A stretch of 64,000 nt of DNA from Dyella sp. OK004 (GCF_900114495.1 NZ_FOZI01000004.1:248001-312000); one strand, 5' to 3'; shown: positions 14,277 through 26,219, numbered from the stretch's first letter. Made by a program: numbers and translations. Notes: generated by a model not told the origin, from the sequence alone.

Positions 14277-17200
14277 ATGGGATTCTCGACGCTATTCATT
14301 CGCCGGCCGATCGCTACCTCGCTGTTGATGGTGGCGGTGCTGCTGCTCGGCATCCTGGGCTATCGCCAGTTGCCGGTGTCGGCGCTGCCGGAAATCGATG
14401 CGCCCAGCCTGGTGGTCACCACGCAGTATCCGGGTGCCAGCGCCTCGACCATGGCGGCACTGATCACCACGCCGCTGGAGCGCAACTTCGGCCAGATCTC
14501 GGGCCTGTCGATGATGACCTCGGACTCGTCCGCGGGTCTCTCCACCATCGTGTTGCAGTTCGCGATGGACCGCGACATCGATATCGCCGCGCAGGACGTG
14601 CAGGCCGCGATCAGCCAGGCCAAGGGCACGCTGCCCAACAACCTGCCGTATCCGCCGGTGTACAACCGCGTGAATCCGGCTGATGCGCCGATCCTCACGC
14701 TCAAGCTCACCTCCGACACGCTGCCGCTGCGTGACATCAACAACATCGCCGACTCGATCCTGGCGCAGAAACTGTCGCAGGTGCAGGGCGTGGGCCTGGT
14801 GTCGATCGCCGGCAACGTGCGCCCGGCTGTGCGTATCCAGGTGAACCCGGCGCAGCTGTCCAATCTCGGCCTGACCATGGAGGACGTGCGCAGCGCGCTC
14901 ACCCAGGCCAACGTGAACGCGCCCAAAGGCACGCTCAACGGCAAGACCCAGAGCTACAGCATCGGCACCAACGACCAGCTGGTCGATGCGGCCGAATACA
15001 AGAACACCATCATCAGCTACAAGAACGGCGCGCCGGTGCGTCTCTCCGACGTGTCGAACGTGATCGACGGCGTAGAGAACGACCAGCTCGCCGCGTGGGC
15101 CAACGGCAAGCCGGCGGTGCTGCTCGACGTGCGCCGCCAGCCGGGCGCCAACATTGTGCAGACGGTGGAGCACATTCGCTCGATCCTGCCGGAGCTGCGC
15201 AGCGTGCTGCCGGCCGACGTGCATCTGGATGTGTTTGCCGACCGTACCATCACCATCCGCGCCTCGGTGGAGGACGTGCAGTTCACCCTGATCCTCACCA
15301 TCTTCCTGGTGGTGGCGGTGATCTTCGTGTTCCTGCGCCGCCTGTGGGCCACCATCATTCCGTCGGTGGCGGTGCCGCTGTCGCTGATGGGCACTTTCGG
15401 CGTGATGGCCTTCACCGGCATGTCGCTGGACAACCTTTCGTTGATGGCGCTTACCGTCGCCACCGGTTTCGTGGTGGACGATGCGATCGTGATGATCGAG
15501 AACATCGTGCGCTACATCGAGCAGGGCAAGGACGGCAAGGAAGCGGCCGAGATCGGCGCCAAGGAAATCGGCTTCACCGTGCTGTCGCTGACCGTGTCGC
15601 TGATCGCGGTGTTCCTGCCGCTGCTGCTGATGCCCGGTGTCACCGGCCGCCTGTTCCACGAGTTCGCCTGGGTACTGACCATCGCCGTCGCGATCTCGAT
15701 GCTGGTGTCGCTGACCCTGACGCCGATGATGTGCGCCTACCTGCTCAAGGCCGACGCACTGCCGGAAGGCGACGATGCGCATGAGCGCCACACTGCCGCC
15801 GGCAAGCGCACCGTGTGGTCGCGCACGGTGGATCTGTACGACCGCACCCTCGGCTGGGTGCTCGATCACCAGCGCCTGACCATGATGGTTGCGGCGATCA
15901 CCGTGGTGGTCACCATTTTCCTTTACATCGTGATTCCGAAGGGCTTGCTACCCGAGCAGGACACCGGCCTGATCACCGGCGTGGTGCAAGCCGACCAGAA
16001 CGTCGCCTTCCCGCAGATGGAGCAGCGCACCCAGGCCGTGGCCGAGGCATTGCGCGCGGACAAGGCGGTGAGCGGCGTAGCGGCTTTCATTGGCGCCGGT
16101 TCGATCAACCCCACGCTCAACCAGGGCCAGCTCAGCATCGTGCTGAAGGATCGTGGCGAGCGCGGTGGCCTGGATGAAATCCTGCCGCGCCTGCAGCATG
16201 CTGTTGCCGGTATTCCGGGCGTGGCGCTGTACCTCAAGCCGGTGCAGGACGTGACCCTGGACAGCCGTGTCGCCGCCACCGAGTACCAGTACTCGCTGTC
16301 CACGGTGAACTCCACCGAGCTCGCCGGCTATGCCACCCAGATGACGCAGGCGATGCGCCAGCGGCCCGAACTGGCCGACGTGGACAACAACCTCGCCGAC
16401 AGCGGCAACGCGCTCAAGCTCACCATCGACCGCGAAAAGGCCAGCCGCTTCGGCGTGCCGGTGCAGACCATCGACGACACGCTGTACGACGCCTTCGGCC
16501 AGCGCCAGATCTCCACCATCTTCACTCAGCTCAACCAGTACCGCGTGGTGCTGGAAGTGGCGCCGGAATTCCGCACTAGCCAGGACCTGCTCAACAAGCT
16601 CACCGTGCGTGGTAACGGCAACGGTGCGCTGACCGGCAGCAACGCGACCAGCTTCGGTCAGCTGACCTCGAGCAATTCGGCGACGCCCGCGGGCATCGGT
16701 AATACCGGCAACGTCGGTTTCCAGGTCGGTGGCGGCGGCACGATTCCGATCGCCTCACTGGCCAGCGCGGAAATGACCAATGCGCCGCTGGTGGTCAGCC
16801 ATCAGCAGCAGCTGCCGGCGGTGACGTTGTCATTCAACGTGGCGCCGGGCTACTCGCTGTCGGATGCGGTCACCGCCATCCATGAGGTGGAGAAGCAGCT
16901 CAATTTCCCGGCCCAGGTGCGTGGCCAGTTCATCGGCAAGGCGGCGGAGTTCTCCTCCTCGCTGGGCGATGAAGTGCTGTTGCTGCTCGCCGCCATCGTG
17001 GTGATCTATATCGTGCTGGGTGTGCTGTACGAGAGCTACATCCACCCGCTGACGATCATCTCCACCCTGCCACCGGCCGGCGTGGGCGCGTTGCTGGCAT
17101 TGATCCTGTGCGGCATGAGCCTGTCGGTGGACGGCATCGTGGGCATCGTGCTGCTGATCGGTATCGTGAAGAAGAACGCGATCATGATGATCGACTTCGC

Positions 17201-17522
17201 CATCGAGGCGCAGCGCACCGGCATGAACGCGACCGACGCGATCCGTCGCGCCTGCCTGCTGCGCTTCCGTCCGATCATGATGACCACCGCGGCCGCCATG
17301 CTCGGTGCGTTGCCGCTGGCGCTGGGCAACGGCATCGGTGCGGAGCTGCGCCGTCCGCTGGGTGTCTCCATCGTGGGTGGCCTGCTGCTGTCGCAGCTGG
17401 TCACGCTGTACACCACGCCGGTGATCTACCTGTACATGGAGCGCTTCTCCGAATGGCTGCGGGTGCGCCGCGAACGGCGCGCGCTGGAGCGCGCCGCCAC
17501 CGGTAACGGCGCCGCGGCGTAA
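14277..17522 (+). CDS. mdtB: RND efflux permease (MdtB type)
   Basis: A 1081-residue HAE1-family proton/drug antiporter beginning GFSTLFIRRPIATSLLMVAV, the typical FIxRPI start. Twelve transmembrane helices flank two large periplasmic loops. The proton-relay aspartates are in TM4 (VATGFVVDDAIVMIEN). TM5-6 and TM10-12 carry GVTGRLFHEFAW and LLIGIVKKNAIMMIDFAIEA. In MdtABC the B and C pumps form a mixed trimer that exports bile salts, novobiocin and similar compounds. It is longer than E. coli MdtB (1040), partly from a Gly/Asn/Thr-rich insert near residues 780-825. The start at 14277 follows mdtA by 107 bp. Confidence 0.93.
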   Translation: MGFSTLFIRRPIATSLLMVAVLLLGILGYRQLPVSALPEIDAPSLVVTTQYPGASASTMAALITTPLERNFGQISGLSMMTSDSSAGLSTIVLQFAMDRDIDIAAQDVQAAISQAKGTLPNNLPYPPVYNRVNPADAPILTLKLTSDTLPLRDINNIADSILAQKLSQVQGVGLVSIAGNVRPAVRIQVNPAQLSNLGLTMEDVRSALTQANVNAPKGTLNGKTQSYSIGTNDQLVDAAEYKNTIISYKNGAPVRLSDVSNVIDGVENDQLAAWANGKPAVLLDVRRQPGANIVQTVEHIRSILPELRSVLPADVHLDVFADRTITIRASVEDVQFTLILTIFLVVAVIFVFLRRLWATIIPSVAVPLSLMGTFGVMAFTGMSLDNLSLMALTVATGFVVDDAIVMIENIVRYIEQGKDGKEAAEIGAKEIGFTVLSLTVSLIAVFLPLLLMPGVTGRLFHEFAWVLTIAVAISMLVSLTLTPMMCAYLLKADALPEGDDAHERHTAAGKRTVWSRTVDLYDRTLGWVLDHQRLTMMVAAITVVVTIFLYIVIPKGLLPEQDTGLITGVVQADQNVAFPQMEQRTQAVAEALRADKAVSGVAAFIGAGSINPTLNQGQLSIVLKDRGERGGLDEILPRLQHAVAGIPGVALYLKPVQDVTLDSRVAATEYQYSLSTVNSTELAGYATQMTQAMRQRPELADVDNNLADSGNALKLTIDREKASRFGVPVQTIDDTLYDAFGQRQISTIFTQLNQYRVVLEVAPEFRTSQDLLNKLTVRGNGNGALTGSNATSFGQLTSSNSATPAGIGNTGNVGFQVGGGGTIPIASLASAEMTNAPLVVSHQQQLPAVTLSFNVAPGYSLSDAVTAIHEVEKQLNFPAQVRGQFIGKAAEFSSSLGDEVLLLLAAIVVIYIVLGVLYESYIHPLTIISTLPPAGVGALLALILCGMSLSVDGIVGIVLLIGIVKKNAIMMIDFAIEAQRTGMNATDAIRRACLLRFRPIMMTTAAAMLGALPLALGNGIGAELRRPLGVSIVGGLLLSQLVTLYTTPVIYLYMERFSEWLRVRRERRALERAATGNGAAA

Positions 17523-17564
17523 TGCGACGACGACCGGGCAGCGCGCCAGGCGTGCAATATCCAG

Positions 17565-17593
17565 GGGGCGGGGCCGCAGGGTCCCGCCCCTTT
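17565..17593 (+). terminator. GC-rich hairpin between mdtB and mdtC
   Basis: An 8-bp stem, GGGGCGGG (17565-17572) with CCCGCCCC (17583-17590), followed by only three Ts. It may be a weak terminator or pause site that lowers mdtC expression. The 214-bp gap itself is unusual for an mdtBC pair. Confidence 0.45.
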
Positions 17594-17736
17594 CGGCGTC
17601 CTGAGACAGCCATCTGCGAGACGGCCATCGGTGCCGGCTTGAATCAACCTCATCACCTCTGGTGCGTTGAAGCAGAGATTCCCTGCTTCACGCTTCCTGC
17701 GCGCAGCCCAGGTTGCCAACGGACTACGCTTAGCTC

Positions 17737-20700
17737 ATGAACATCTCCGGCCCGTTCATCCGCCGCCCGATCGGCACCTCGCTACTTGCCATGGGCGTGT
17801 TCGCGCTGGGCCTGATCTGCTATTTGCTGCTCGGCGTGGCGGCGCTGCCGAACATGCAGTTCCCGGTGATCTTCGTGCAGGCCAGCCAGTCCGGCGCCAG
17901 CGCGCAGACCATGGCCTCCACCGTGGCTGCGCCGCTGGAGCGCCATCTCGGCCAGGTGCCGGGCATCGACACGCTGCGTTCGAACAGTTCGCTGGGCCAG
18001 ACCCAGGTGTTCATGATGTTCAACACCGGGCGCGATCTGGATGCCGCGGCGCGCGACGTGCAGGCGGCAATCAATGCGGCGCAGACCGATCTGCCCTCGG
18101 GCCTCAACAGTCCGCCGAGCTATCAGAAGGCCAACCCCAACGATGATCCGATCATCGCCTTCGCGCTCACCTCCGACACGCAATCCAAGCGTGATCTGTT
18201 TGATGTCGCCGACTCCATCCTGGCGCAGCGGTTACGCCAGCTCGAAGGCGTGTCTTCGGTGGATATCCAGGGTGCCGCCACGCCGGCGATTCGTGTGGAT
18301 GTGAACCTGCGTTCGCTCAGTTCGATGGGGCTGTCGCCCGATCAGCTGCGCAATGCACTCACTGCCGCCAACGTCACCTCGCCGCAGGGGTTCCTCTCCG
18401 ACGGCAAGACCACGACTACCGTCACCGCCAATGATTCGCTGCACACCGCCGCGGATTTCGCGCAGTTGGTGATCGCTTCGCGCAACGGCACACCAGTGCG
18501 TCTGTCGGATGTAGCCAAGGTGTATGACGGCACGCAGGACGCCTATCAGGCTGCCTGGTTCGACGGCAAGCCGGCGATCCTGATGTACGTGTACCGGCAG
18601 TCCAACGCCAACATCATCGCCACCGTCGATCGTGTGAAAGCCGAGGTGCCGGTGCTGCGCGAGTATCTGCAGCCGGGTACCACGCTCACGCCGTATTTCG
18701 ATGGCACGCCGACTATCCGTGCGTCGCTGCATGAAGTGCAGGCGACCTTGGTGATCAGTCTGCTGATGGTGATGCTCACCATGGCACTGTTCTTGCGCCG
18801 CCTCGCCCCCACGCTGATTGCCACCGCCGCGGTGCCGCTGTCGCTCGCCGGTGCGGCGATTGCCATGTACGTACTCGGCTTCACCCTCAACAACCTCACC
18901 TTGCTGGCGCTGGTCGTCTCGATCGGCTTCGTGGTGGACGATGCCATCGTGGTAATCGAAAACATCGTGCGCCACATCGACCAGGGCATGACGCGCATGG
19001 AGGCCGCATTGGCCGGCGCGCGCGAGATCGGCTTCACTATCGTCTCGATTACGGCGTCGCTGGTGGCGGTGTTTATCCCGCTGCTGTTCATGGGTGGCAT
19101 CACCGGCATGTTCTTCAAAGAGTTCACGCTGACCCTGGTGGCGGCCATCGTGGTGTCGGCACTGGTTTCGCTCACGCTCACGTCGTCGCTGTGCGGACAC
19201 TTCCTGCAGGGGCACGAGAACGACAAGCCAACCACGCGCCTGGGCCACGCACTCGAGGCCTTTCAGGCCGGCATGTTGAAGATCTACACCAGCGCGCTGG
19301 ATTTCTCGCTGCGCCACGTGCTCGCCTTCGCGCTGTCGCCGCTGGCGCTGATCGTGGTCACCATCTTCCTGTTTGGCACGGTGAAGACCAGCCTGTTCCC
19401 GCAACAGGACACTGGCCTGATCCGCGGCCGCGCCACTTCCGGTTCCACGGTGTCCTTCCAGGATTCCGTCGCGCGCCAGCAGCGCCTGCTCGATATGTTG
19501 CTGAAAGATCCCGATGTGGCCACCGTGGGTTCGCGCCTCGGCAGCAGCCGTCAGGGTGCCGCTGGCACCTTCGACATCGAGCTGAAAACCCGCGCGCAGG
19601 GACGCAAGGGCGACACCTTTGAGGTGCTTTCGCGCTTGAGCGCAAAGGCTGCGCGCTATCCCGATCTCAACGTGCGCCTGCGCCCGATCCAGGATCTGCC
19701 GAGCTTCGGCGGTGGCGGTACCAGCCAGGGCGCGCAGTATCAGGTCTCTTTGCAGGGCGACAGCTCGGACCAGTTGCAGGAGTGGCTGCCCAAACTGGTG
19801 GCCGAGCTGAAGAAGAATCCCAAGCTGCGCGACGTCGGCAGCGATATCGATGACGCCGGCCTGCAGCAGAACATCGTGATCGACCGCGACAAGGCCGCGC
19901 GCCTCGGCGTCTCCATCGGCACGATCGATGGCGCTCTGTACGACTCGTTCGGGCAGCGCTCGGTCGGGGTGATCTATTCCGATCTCAATCAGTACCGCAT
20001 CGTAATCAATGCGCTGCCCAATCAGACGGCCACGCCTGAGGCGATCAATCAGATCTACGTGCGCAGTAACGGCGGCAAGATGATCCCGATGTCTGCCTTC
20101 GCGCGGCAGGAGCCCGGGCTCGCACCGACCCAGGTGCAGCACCAGGACCAGTACACCACGATGAGCCTCAGCTTCAATCTCGCGCCGGGCATCACCATGG
20201 GCGAGGCGCTGCCGATCATCCAGAGCACCGCGAGCAGCATGCGTCTGCCGGGCGATATCCGCATCAATCTGGGCGGTGATTTCCGGCGCTTCCAGCAATC
20301 GCAGAGCGGCATGCTATGGCTGCTGCTCGGGGCGATCGTCACCGTCTATATCGTGCTCGGCATGCTGTACGAAAGCCTGATCCACCCGATCACCATTTTG
20401 TCTACTTTGCCGGCGGCGGGCGTGGGCGCCTTGCTGGCGCTGTGGGTGACCGGCACCGAGCTTTCGATCATCGCGCAGATTGCGCTGGTGCTGCTGATCG
20501 GCATCGTCAAGAAGAACGCGATCATGATGATCGACTTCGCCCTGGTCGCGCAGCGCGAACACGGCAAGGAGCCGCTTGCCGCGGTACGCGAAGCTTGCAT
20601 CGTGCGCTTCCGTCCGATCATGATGACCACCATGGTGGCGATCCTTGCCGCCCTGCCCATTGCCATCGGCCTGGGCGAAGGCTCCGAGCTACGCCGTCCG

Positions 20701-20865
20701 CTAGGTATCGCGATGATCGGCGGCCTGATCTTCTCGCAGAGCCTGACCCTGCTCAGCACGCCGGCCTTGTACGTGATCTTCTCCTGCCTCTCCGCACGCT
20801 GGAGCAGCTGGCGCGCTCGTCACCGCGCAGCCCGGCGGGTGCAGCCGGCGCTGCCCCACGCCTGA
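17737..20865 (+). CDS. mdtC: RND efflux permease (MdtC type)
   Basis: A 1042-residue HAE1-family pump starting MNISGPFIRRPIGTSLLAMG, paralogous to the preceding MdtB. It has the same 12-helix layout, TM4 aspartates in VSIGFVVDDAIVVIEN, and the C-terminal LLIGIVKKNAIMMIDFALVA block. In E. coli MdtB2C1 the two subunits divide proton transfer and drug binding. Here the separate 214-bp intergenic region with a hairpin suggests its level may be tuned independently. No TolC-like gene follows, so an outer-membrane channel must come from elsewhere in the genome. Confidence 0.93.
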   Translation: MNISGPFIRRPIGTSLLAMGVFALGLICYLLLGVAALPNMQFPVIFVQASQSGASAQTMASTVAAPLERHLGQVPGIDTLRSNSSLGQTQVFMMFNTGRDLDAAARDVQAAINAAQTDLPSGLNSPPSYQKANPNDDPIIAFALTSDTQSKRDLFDVADSILAQRLRQLEGVSSVDIQGAATPAIRVDVNLRSLSSMGLSPDQLRNALTAANVTSPQGFLSDGKTTTTVTANDSLHTAADFAQLVIASRNGTPVRLSDVAKVYDGTQDAYQAAWFDGKPAILMYVYRQSNANIIATVDRVKAEVPVLREYLQPGTTLTPYFDGTPTIRASLHEVQATLVISLLMVMLTMALFLRRLAPTLIATAAVPLSLAGAAIAMYVLGFTLNNLTLLALVVSIGFVVDDAIVVIENIVRHIDQGMTRMEAALAGAREIGFTIVSITASLVAVFIPLLFMGGITGMFFKEFTLTLVAAIVVSALVSLTLTSSLCGHFLQGHENDKPTTRLGHALEAFQAGMLKIYTSALDFSLRHVLAFALSPLALIVVTIFLFGTVKTSLFPQQDTGLIRGRATSGSTVSFQDSVARQQRLLDMLLKDPDVATVGSRLGSSRQGAAGTFDIELKTRAQGRKGDTFEVLSRLSAKAARYPDLNVRLRPIQDLPSFGGGGTSQGAQYQVSLQGDSSDQLQEWLPKLVAELKKNPKLRDVGSDIDDAGLQQNIVIDRDKAARLGVSIGTIDGALYDSFGQRSVGVIYSDLNQYRIVINALPNQTATPEAINQIYVRSNGGKMIPMSAFARQEPGLAPTQVQHQDQYTTMSLSFNLAPGITMGEALPIIQSTASSMRLPGDIRINLGGDFRRFQQSQSGMLWLLLGAIVTVYIVLGMLYESLIHPITILSTLPAAGVGALLALWVTGTELSIIAQIALVLLIGIVKKNAIMMIDFALVAQREHGKEPLAAVREACIVRFRPIMMTTMVAILAALPIAIGLGEGSELRRPLGIAMIGGLIFSQSLTLLSTPALYVIFSCLSARWSSWRARHRAARRVQPALPHA

Positions 20866-20946
20866 ACCGGCGCCCTCGCGACATCACAACTCGTTAACCA
20901 TCGAGCCGGAACACTGATTGTCCCTTTCGGGACGGAGGAGTGTTCG

Positions 20947-21246
20947 ATGGGCAATGAAACGGGCAAGCCCGATTTCTCAAACGTGCAAAGTGATGTCAAA
21001 TCCACGGCGCCCGATGCGCCCAAGGCTGACTTCAGCAATGTGGAGAGCAAGGTCGTTTCGACCGCGCCGGATGCGCCGGAGCAGACCTACACGGTCCAGT
21101 CTGGTGACAGCCTTTCCAAGATCGCCAAGCAGTTCTACAGCGACGCCAACGCCTGGCATCAGATCTTTGACGCCAATCGCGATCAGTTGGACAACCCCGA
21201 CCGGATCAAGCCCGGTCAGGTACTGAAGATTCCCGCCAAGGCCTGA
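20947..21246 (+). CDS. Small LysM-domain protein with a duplicated N-terminal repeat
   Basis: A 99-residue protein. Residues 1-45 contain two copies of an ~18-residue unit (PDFSNVQSDVKSTAPDAP and ADFSNVESKVVSTAPDAP), followed by one LysM domain (TYTVQSGDSLSKIAKQFYSD ... IKPGQVLKIP). There is no signal peptide. This fits the cytoplasmic YgaU/Kbp (K+-binding) type of BON-less LysM proteins more than a secreted wall-binding protein, but that is inference. GGAGG lies 9 bp before the ATG, and a small GTCCC/GGGAC hairpin (20920-20933) precedes it. The lipoprotein gene starts 12 bp downstream, so the two are co-transcribed. Confidence 0.85.
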   Translation: MGNETGKPDFSNVQSDVKSTAPDAPKADFSNVESKVVSTAPDAPEQTYTVQSGDSLSKIAKQFYSDANAWHQIFDANRDQLDNPDRIKPGQVLKIPAKA

Positions 21247-21258
21247 GGAGGGCGACGC

Positions 21259-21735
21259 ATGAAGCTCAACCGTATCTCGTACGTGATGGCACTCTCGTTG
21301 ACCGCTGCCCTGGCGCTCAGCGCCTGCGGCAAGAAGGAAGAAGCGGCCGCACCGCCCGCCGCAGCCACACCACCGGCAGCCCAGCCGGCTCCCGCCGCGC
21401 CAGCACCGGCCGCGGTCAGCGTGGCTTCGATCGACCTCGGCAGCGCGGTTGGTGCGGACCAAAAGGTCACCATGGCCACCACCAGCTTCGCCACCAAGGA
21501 CACGATCCATGCCGCGGTCAGCACCACCGGCAGTGGCACCGCGACCCTCGCCGCGAAGTGGACGTATCAGGATGGCCAGACGGTGAAGGAAGACAGCAAG
21601 TCCATCGCACCGACCGGCCCCTCCACCACCGAGTTCGAAATCAGCAAGCCGGATGGCTGGCCGGTGGGTAACTACAAGGTTGAGGTGTCCTTGAATGGAC
21701 AGCCGGCGGGGAGCAAGGATTTCTCCGTCAAGTAA
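21259..21735 (+). CDS. Lipoprotein of unknown function
   Basis: A 158-residue lipoprotein: a signal peptide with lipobox LSAC (around residue 23), a charged KKEE segment, a Pro/Ala-rich linker (about 30-52) and a compact beta-rich domain of ~105 residues (ATLAAKWTYQDGQTVKEDSK ... NYKVEVSLNGQPAGSKDFSV). The C-terminal pattern looks like an Ig-like or transglutaminase-associated beta-sandwich, as in proteins that modulate surface complexes, but no family was firmly recognised. It is the second gene after the LysM protein and ends at a clear terminator. Confidence 0.75.
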   Translation: MKLNRISYVMALSLTAALALSACGKKEEAAAPPAAATPPAAQPAPAAPAPAAVSVASIDLGSAVGADQKVTMATTSFATKDTIHAAVSTTGSGTATLAAKWTYQDGQTVKEDSKSIAPTGPSTTEFEISKPDGWPVGNYKVEVSLNGQPAGSKDFSVK

Positions 21736-21755
21736 CGCCAGATGATGGCAATGAC

Positions 21756-21782
21756 AAAGGGCGCGGCACTGCCGCGCCCTTT
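21756..21782 (+). terminator. Rho-independent terminator
   Basis: AAAGGGCGCGGCA and TGCCGCGCCCTTT form a near-perfect hairpin just after the lipoprotein stop. Being symmetrical in A/T flanks, it can also serve the convergent cupin gene. Confidence 0.85.
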
Positions 21783-21789
21783 GTCTATG

Positions 21790-22284
21790 TTATTTCCGGC
21801 CCAGTAAGGTGCGGCAAGCGGGCACTTGTCGCGCTGGCTCCGGATCTACGGGAAAGACATCCGGCACTGTGATCTGGCCGCCGGCATGGCCGGCATAGAA
21901 CACGATCAAGGTCGCAGCCTCATCGCCGGTATAGCCGCGGTGCACCTGATCCACGAGTTCGGGCAAGACATCTCCGGCGGCCAGCGAGCAAATATCCAGT
22001 CCGCCTGCCGCGTGGTTGTGCTTCTCCACCACCAGCGAGCCTTGCTGCACATAAGCCGCATTGATCACCGGATGGTGATGCCATGCGAGCGCGCTATGCG
22101 GTGGTATCACAACGCGCAACACAGTGATTTCTGGCTGCCCCGACGGGTAGGTCGGATAAAGGGTGCCATCCCATGAGCGCGTGGTCTTGAGCAGGACCGT
22201 ACTTTCGGCGGCACCTGCGGGTGCGACGCCGAGCACGACCCAAAAGACAAAAGCGACGAGCAGACAACGGTGATGTACGGACAT
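21790..22284 (-). CDS. Secreted cupin-domain protein
   Basis: A 164-residue protein with a signal peptide (CLLVAFVFWVVLGVAPAGAA) and one cupin domain. Motif 1 is visible in PPHSALAWHHHPVINAAYVQQGSL (several metal-ligand His residues), and motif 2 runs around LAAGDVLPELVDQVHRGYTG. Its closest look-alikes are periplasmic cupins with a single metal site and unknown substrate. GAGG lies 6 bp upstream of the ATG at 22284. It is divergent from the di-haem peroxidase gene across 212 bp, so a shared regulatory region is possible. Two cysteines near the C-terminal half (ICSLAAGD, PACRTLL) could form a disulfide. Confidence 0.8.
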   Translation of the reverse strand: MSVHHRCLLVAFVFWVVLGVAPAGAAESTVLLKTTRSWDGTLYPTYPSGQPEITVLRVVIPPHSALAWHHHPVINAAYVQQGSLVVEKHNHAAGGLDICSLAAGDVLPELVDQVHRGYTGDEAATLIVFYAGHAGGQITVPDVFPVDPEPARQVPACRTLLGRK

Positions 22285-22496
22285 GATGACCTCGTATCGC
22301 TGATGCTCAGAAACGTTTAGGCAGCGTAGCGCGCAGATACGCGTTGCCGGAAGTATCGACGCGTCCGGCTTTCGTAGAAATCTGATTGAACGCATGGCGC
22401 CCGCCGACAAGGATGTCGTGCCGAGGCGCGCGCTACATTCGTAGGCCGAAACCTTGGACTCACACCTTCTATAGCCTCGTCCAAGGAATCGACGAT

Positions 22497-23549
22497 ATGG
22501 ATCGCTTATTGCGCGCAAAGTACGCAGTGTCCGTGGTGCTGACCATGGCAGCATTCAGTGCAGGAGCGCAGGCCGATGAACTGCAGGCCCGTGCCAACGC
22601 CCTGTTCAAGCCGATCCCGGCCCAACCACCGGCATTGCCTGGAAATCAGGCGACCGCTGCGCGTGTCGCACTGGGCAAAGCGCTGTATTTCGACAGGCGG
22701 CTGTCGAAGAGTCAGCAGATCAGCTGCAACTCCTGCCATGACGTCGGTACAGGCGGTGCCGATCAACAACGTACATCGATTGGCCATAACTGGCAGCGCG
22801 GCCCACGCAACTCACCCACGACGTTCAATGCCGCTTACAACTTCGTGCAGTTCTGGGACGGCCGCGCCAAGGATCTCGCCGAGCAGGCGGGCGGGCCGAT
22901 GCAGAACCCGTTGGAGATGGCGAACACGCCGGATGCCGTGGTCGCGACCTTGAAGAGCATTCCGGACTATCTGCCGCGCTTCAAGGCTGCCTTTCCCGGT
23001 ACGGCCGACCCCATCACTCTGGACAACGCGACCAGTGCCATCGCCGTATTCGAAGCCACTCTGGTCACACCGAATGCGCCGTTCGACAAATACCTGCGCG
23101 GCGATGCGAACGCACTCACCCACGAACAGAAGGAAGGCCTGCGCACTTTCATGGACAAGGGGTGCATCGCCTGCCATCGCGGTGTCAATATCGGTGGTGA
23201 GATGTATGCGAAGTTCGGACTGATCAAAGCGCCGGGCAGCGACATTCGCCCCGCCGCGGACAAGGGGCGTTTCGCCATCAGCAAGTCGTCTGGCGACGAA
23301 TTCGTCTACAAGGTGCCGACCCTGCGCAACATCACCCTGACCGCGCCGTATTTCCACAGCGGCCAGGTGCGCGATCTGGGTGAGGCGGTAAAGATCATGG
23401 GCGAGGCACAGCTCGGTCAGAAACTCAGCGACACGGACGTGAACAACATCGTGCTGTTCCTCGGCTCGCTGACGGGCGCGCAACCCAAAGTGGACTACCC
23501 CGTCCTGCCGCCGTCCGGGCCGGACACGCCGGCTCCTCCGTATCCCTGA
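22497..23549 (+). CDS. Di-haem cytochrome c peroxidase (MauG/CcpA family)
   Basis: A 350-residue periplasmic enzyme that reduces hydrogen peroxide with electrons from c-type cytochromes. It has a signal peptide (VSVVLTMAAFSAGAQA), a first haem site CNSCH (77-81) in the peroxidatic domain and a second CIACH (223-227) in the electron-transfer domain. Family blocks between them include RGPRNSPTTFNAA and FWDGRAKDLAEQAGGPMQNP, and KVPTLRNITLTAPYFHSG lies near the C-terminus. The start at 22497 has AAGGA 9 bp upstream. The tail is Pro-rich. The nearby cytochrome c genes (12 kb, 33.8 kb) are possible donors, not shown. Confidence 0.93.
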   Translation: MDRLLRAKYAVSVVLTMAAFSAGAQADELQARANALFKPIPAQPPALPGNQATAARVALGKALYFDRRLSKSQQISCNSCHDVGTGGADQQRTSIGHNWQRGPRNSPTTFNAAYNFVQFWDGRAKDLAEQAGGPMQNPLEMANTPDAVVATLKSIPDYLPRFKAAFPGTADPITLDNATSAIAVFEATLVTPNAPFDKYLRGDANALTHEQKEGLRTFMDKGCIACHRGVNIGGEMYAKFGLIKAPGSDIRPAADKGRFAISKSSGDEFVYKVPTLRNITLTAPYFHSGQVRDLGEAVKIMGEAQLGQKLSDTDVNNIVLFLGSLTGAQPKVDYPVLPPSGPDTPAPPYP

Positions 23550-23576
23550 TCGCGTGGGTGTGTCGATATCACCAGG

Positions 23577-23607
23577 AAAGGCACGGCGGCGACCGTGCCT
23601 TTTTTAT
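23577..23607 (+). terminator. Rho-independent terminator
   Basis: AAAGGCACGG and CCGTGCCTTTTTT form a 7-9 bp stem with a T-run, 28 bp after the peroxidase stop. Confidence 0.9.
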
Positions 23608-23754
23608 TCTGCAAGGCACGCCGCCCTCTGGGGCCCATGTGCCGCCCCGCCGATCCTCGCGATTGCCTGATCCTCCAGGCTTAATCCACGCCTTGCCCAT
23701 ACGAAGCCGTACGCCGATCCCACCGACCACGGCAATCGGTATGCCCGGCCTTGA

Positions 23755-26127
<2,373 letters not shown>

Positions 26128-26153
26128 TTCGTCATCGCCAAGGCGAAAAAGAA

Positions 26154-26180
26154 TGGGGCGCTTCGGCGCCCCTTTTCTTT
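26154..26180 (+). terminator. Rho-independent terminator
   Basis: GGGGCGC-TTCG-GCGCCCC followed by TTTTCTTT, 27 bp after the icd stop. The hairpin has the favoured UUCG-like tetraloop. Confidence 0.92.
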
Positions 26181-26219
26181 GCGTGCTCCAACTTCAGTAA
26201 GGCCGCATACCCTGCAAGC

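Noticed and set aside
14292-15869. 525-codon open frame on the minus strand opposite mdtB
   Set aside because: Antisense to a clear RND pump. The translation is His/Arg/Gln-rich without motifs.
18232-20298. 688-codon open frame on the minus strand opposite mdtC
   Set aside because: It is an antisense shadow in a GC-rich gene: His/Arg/Gln-rich composition, no family pattern, no ribosome-binding site, and mdtC on the other strand has clear RND motifs.
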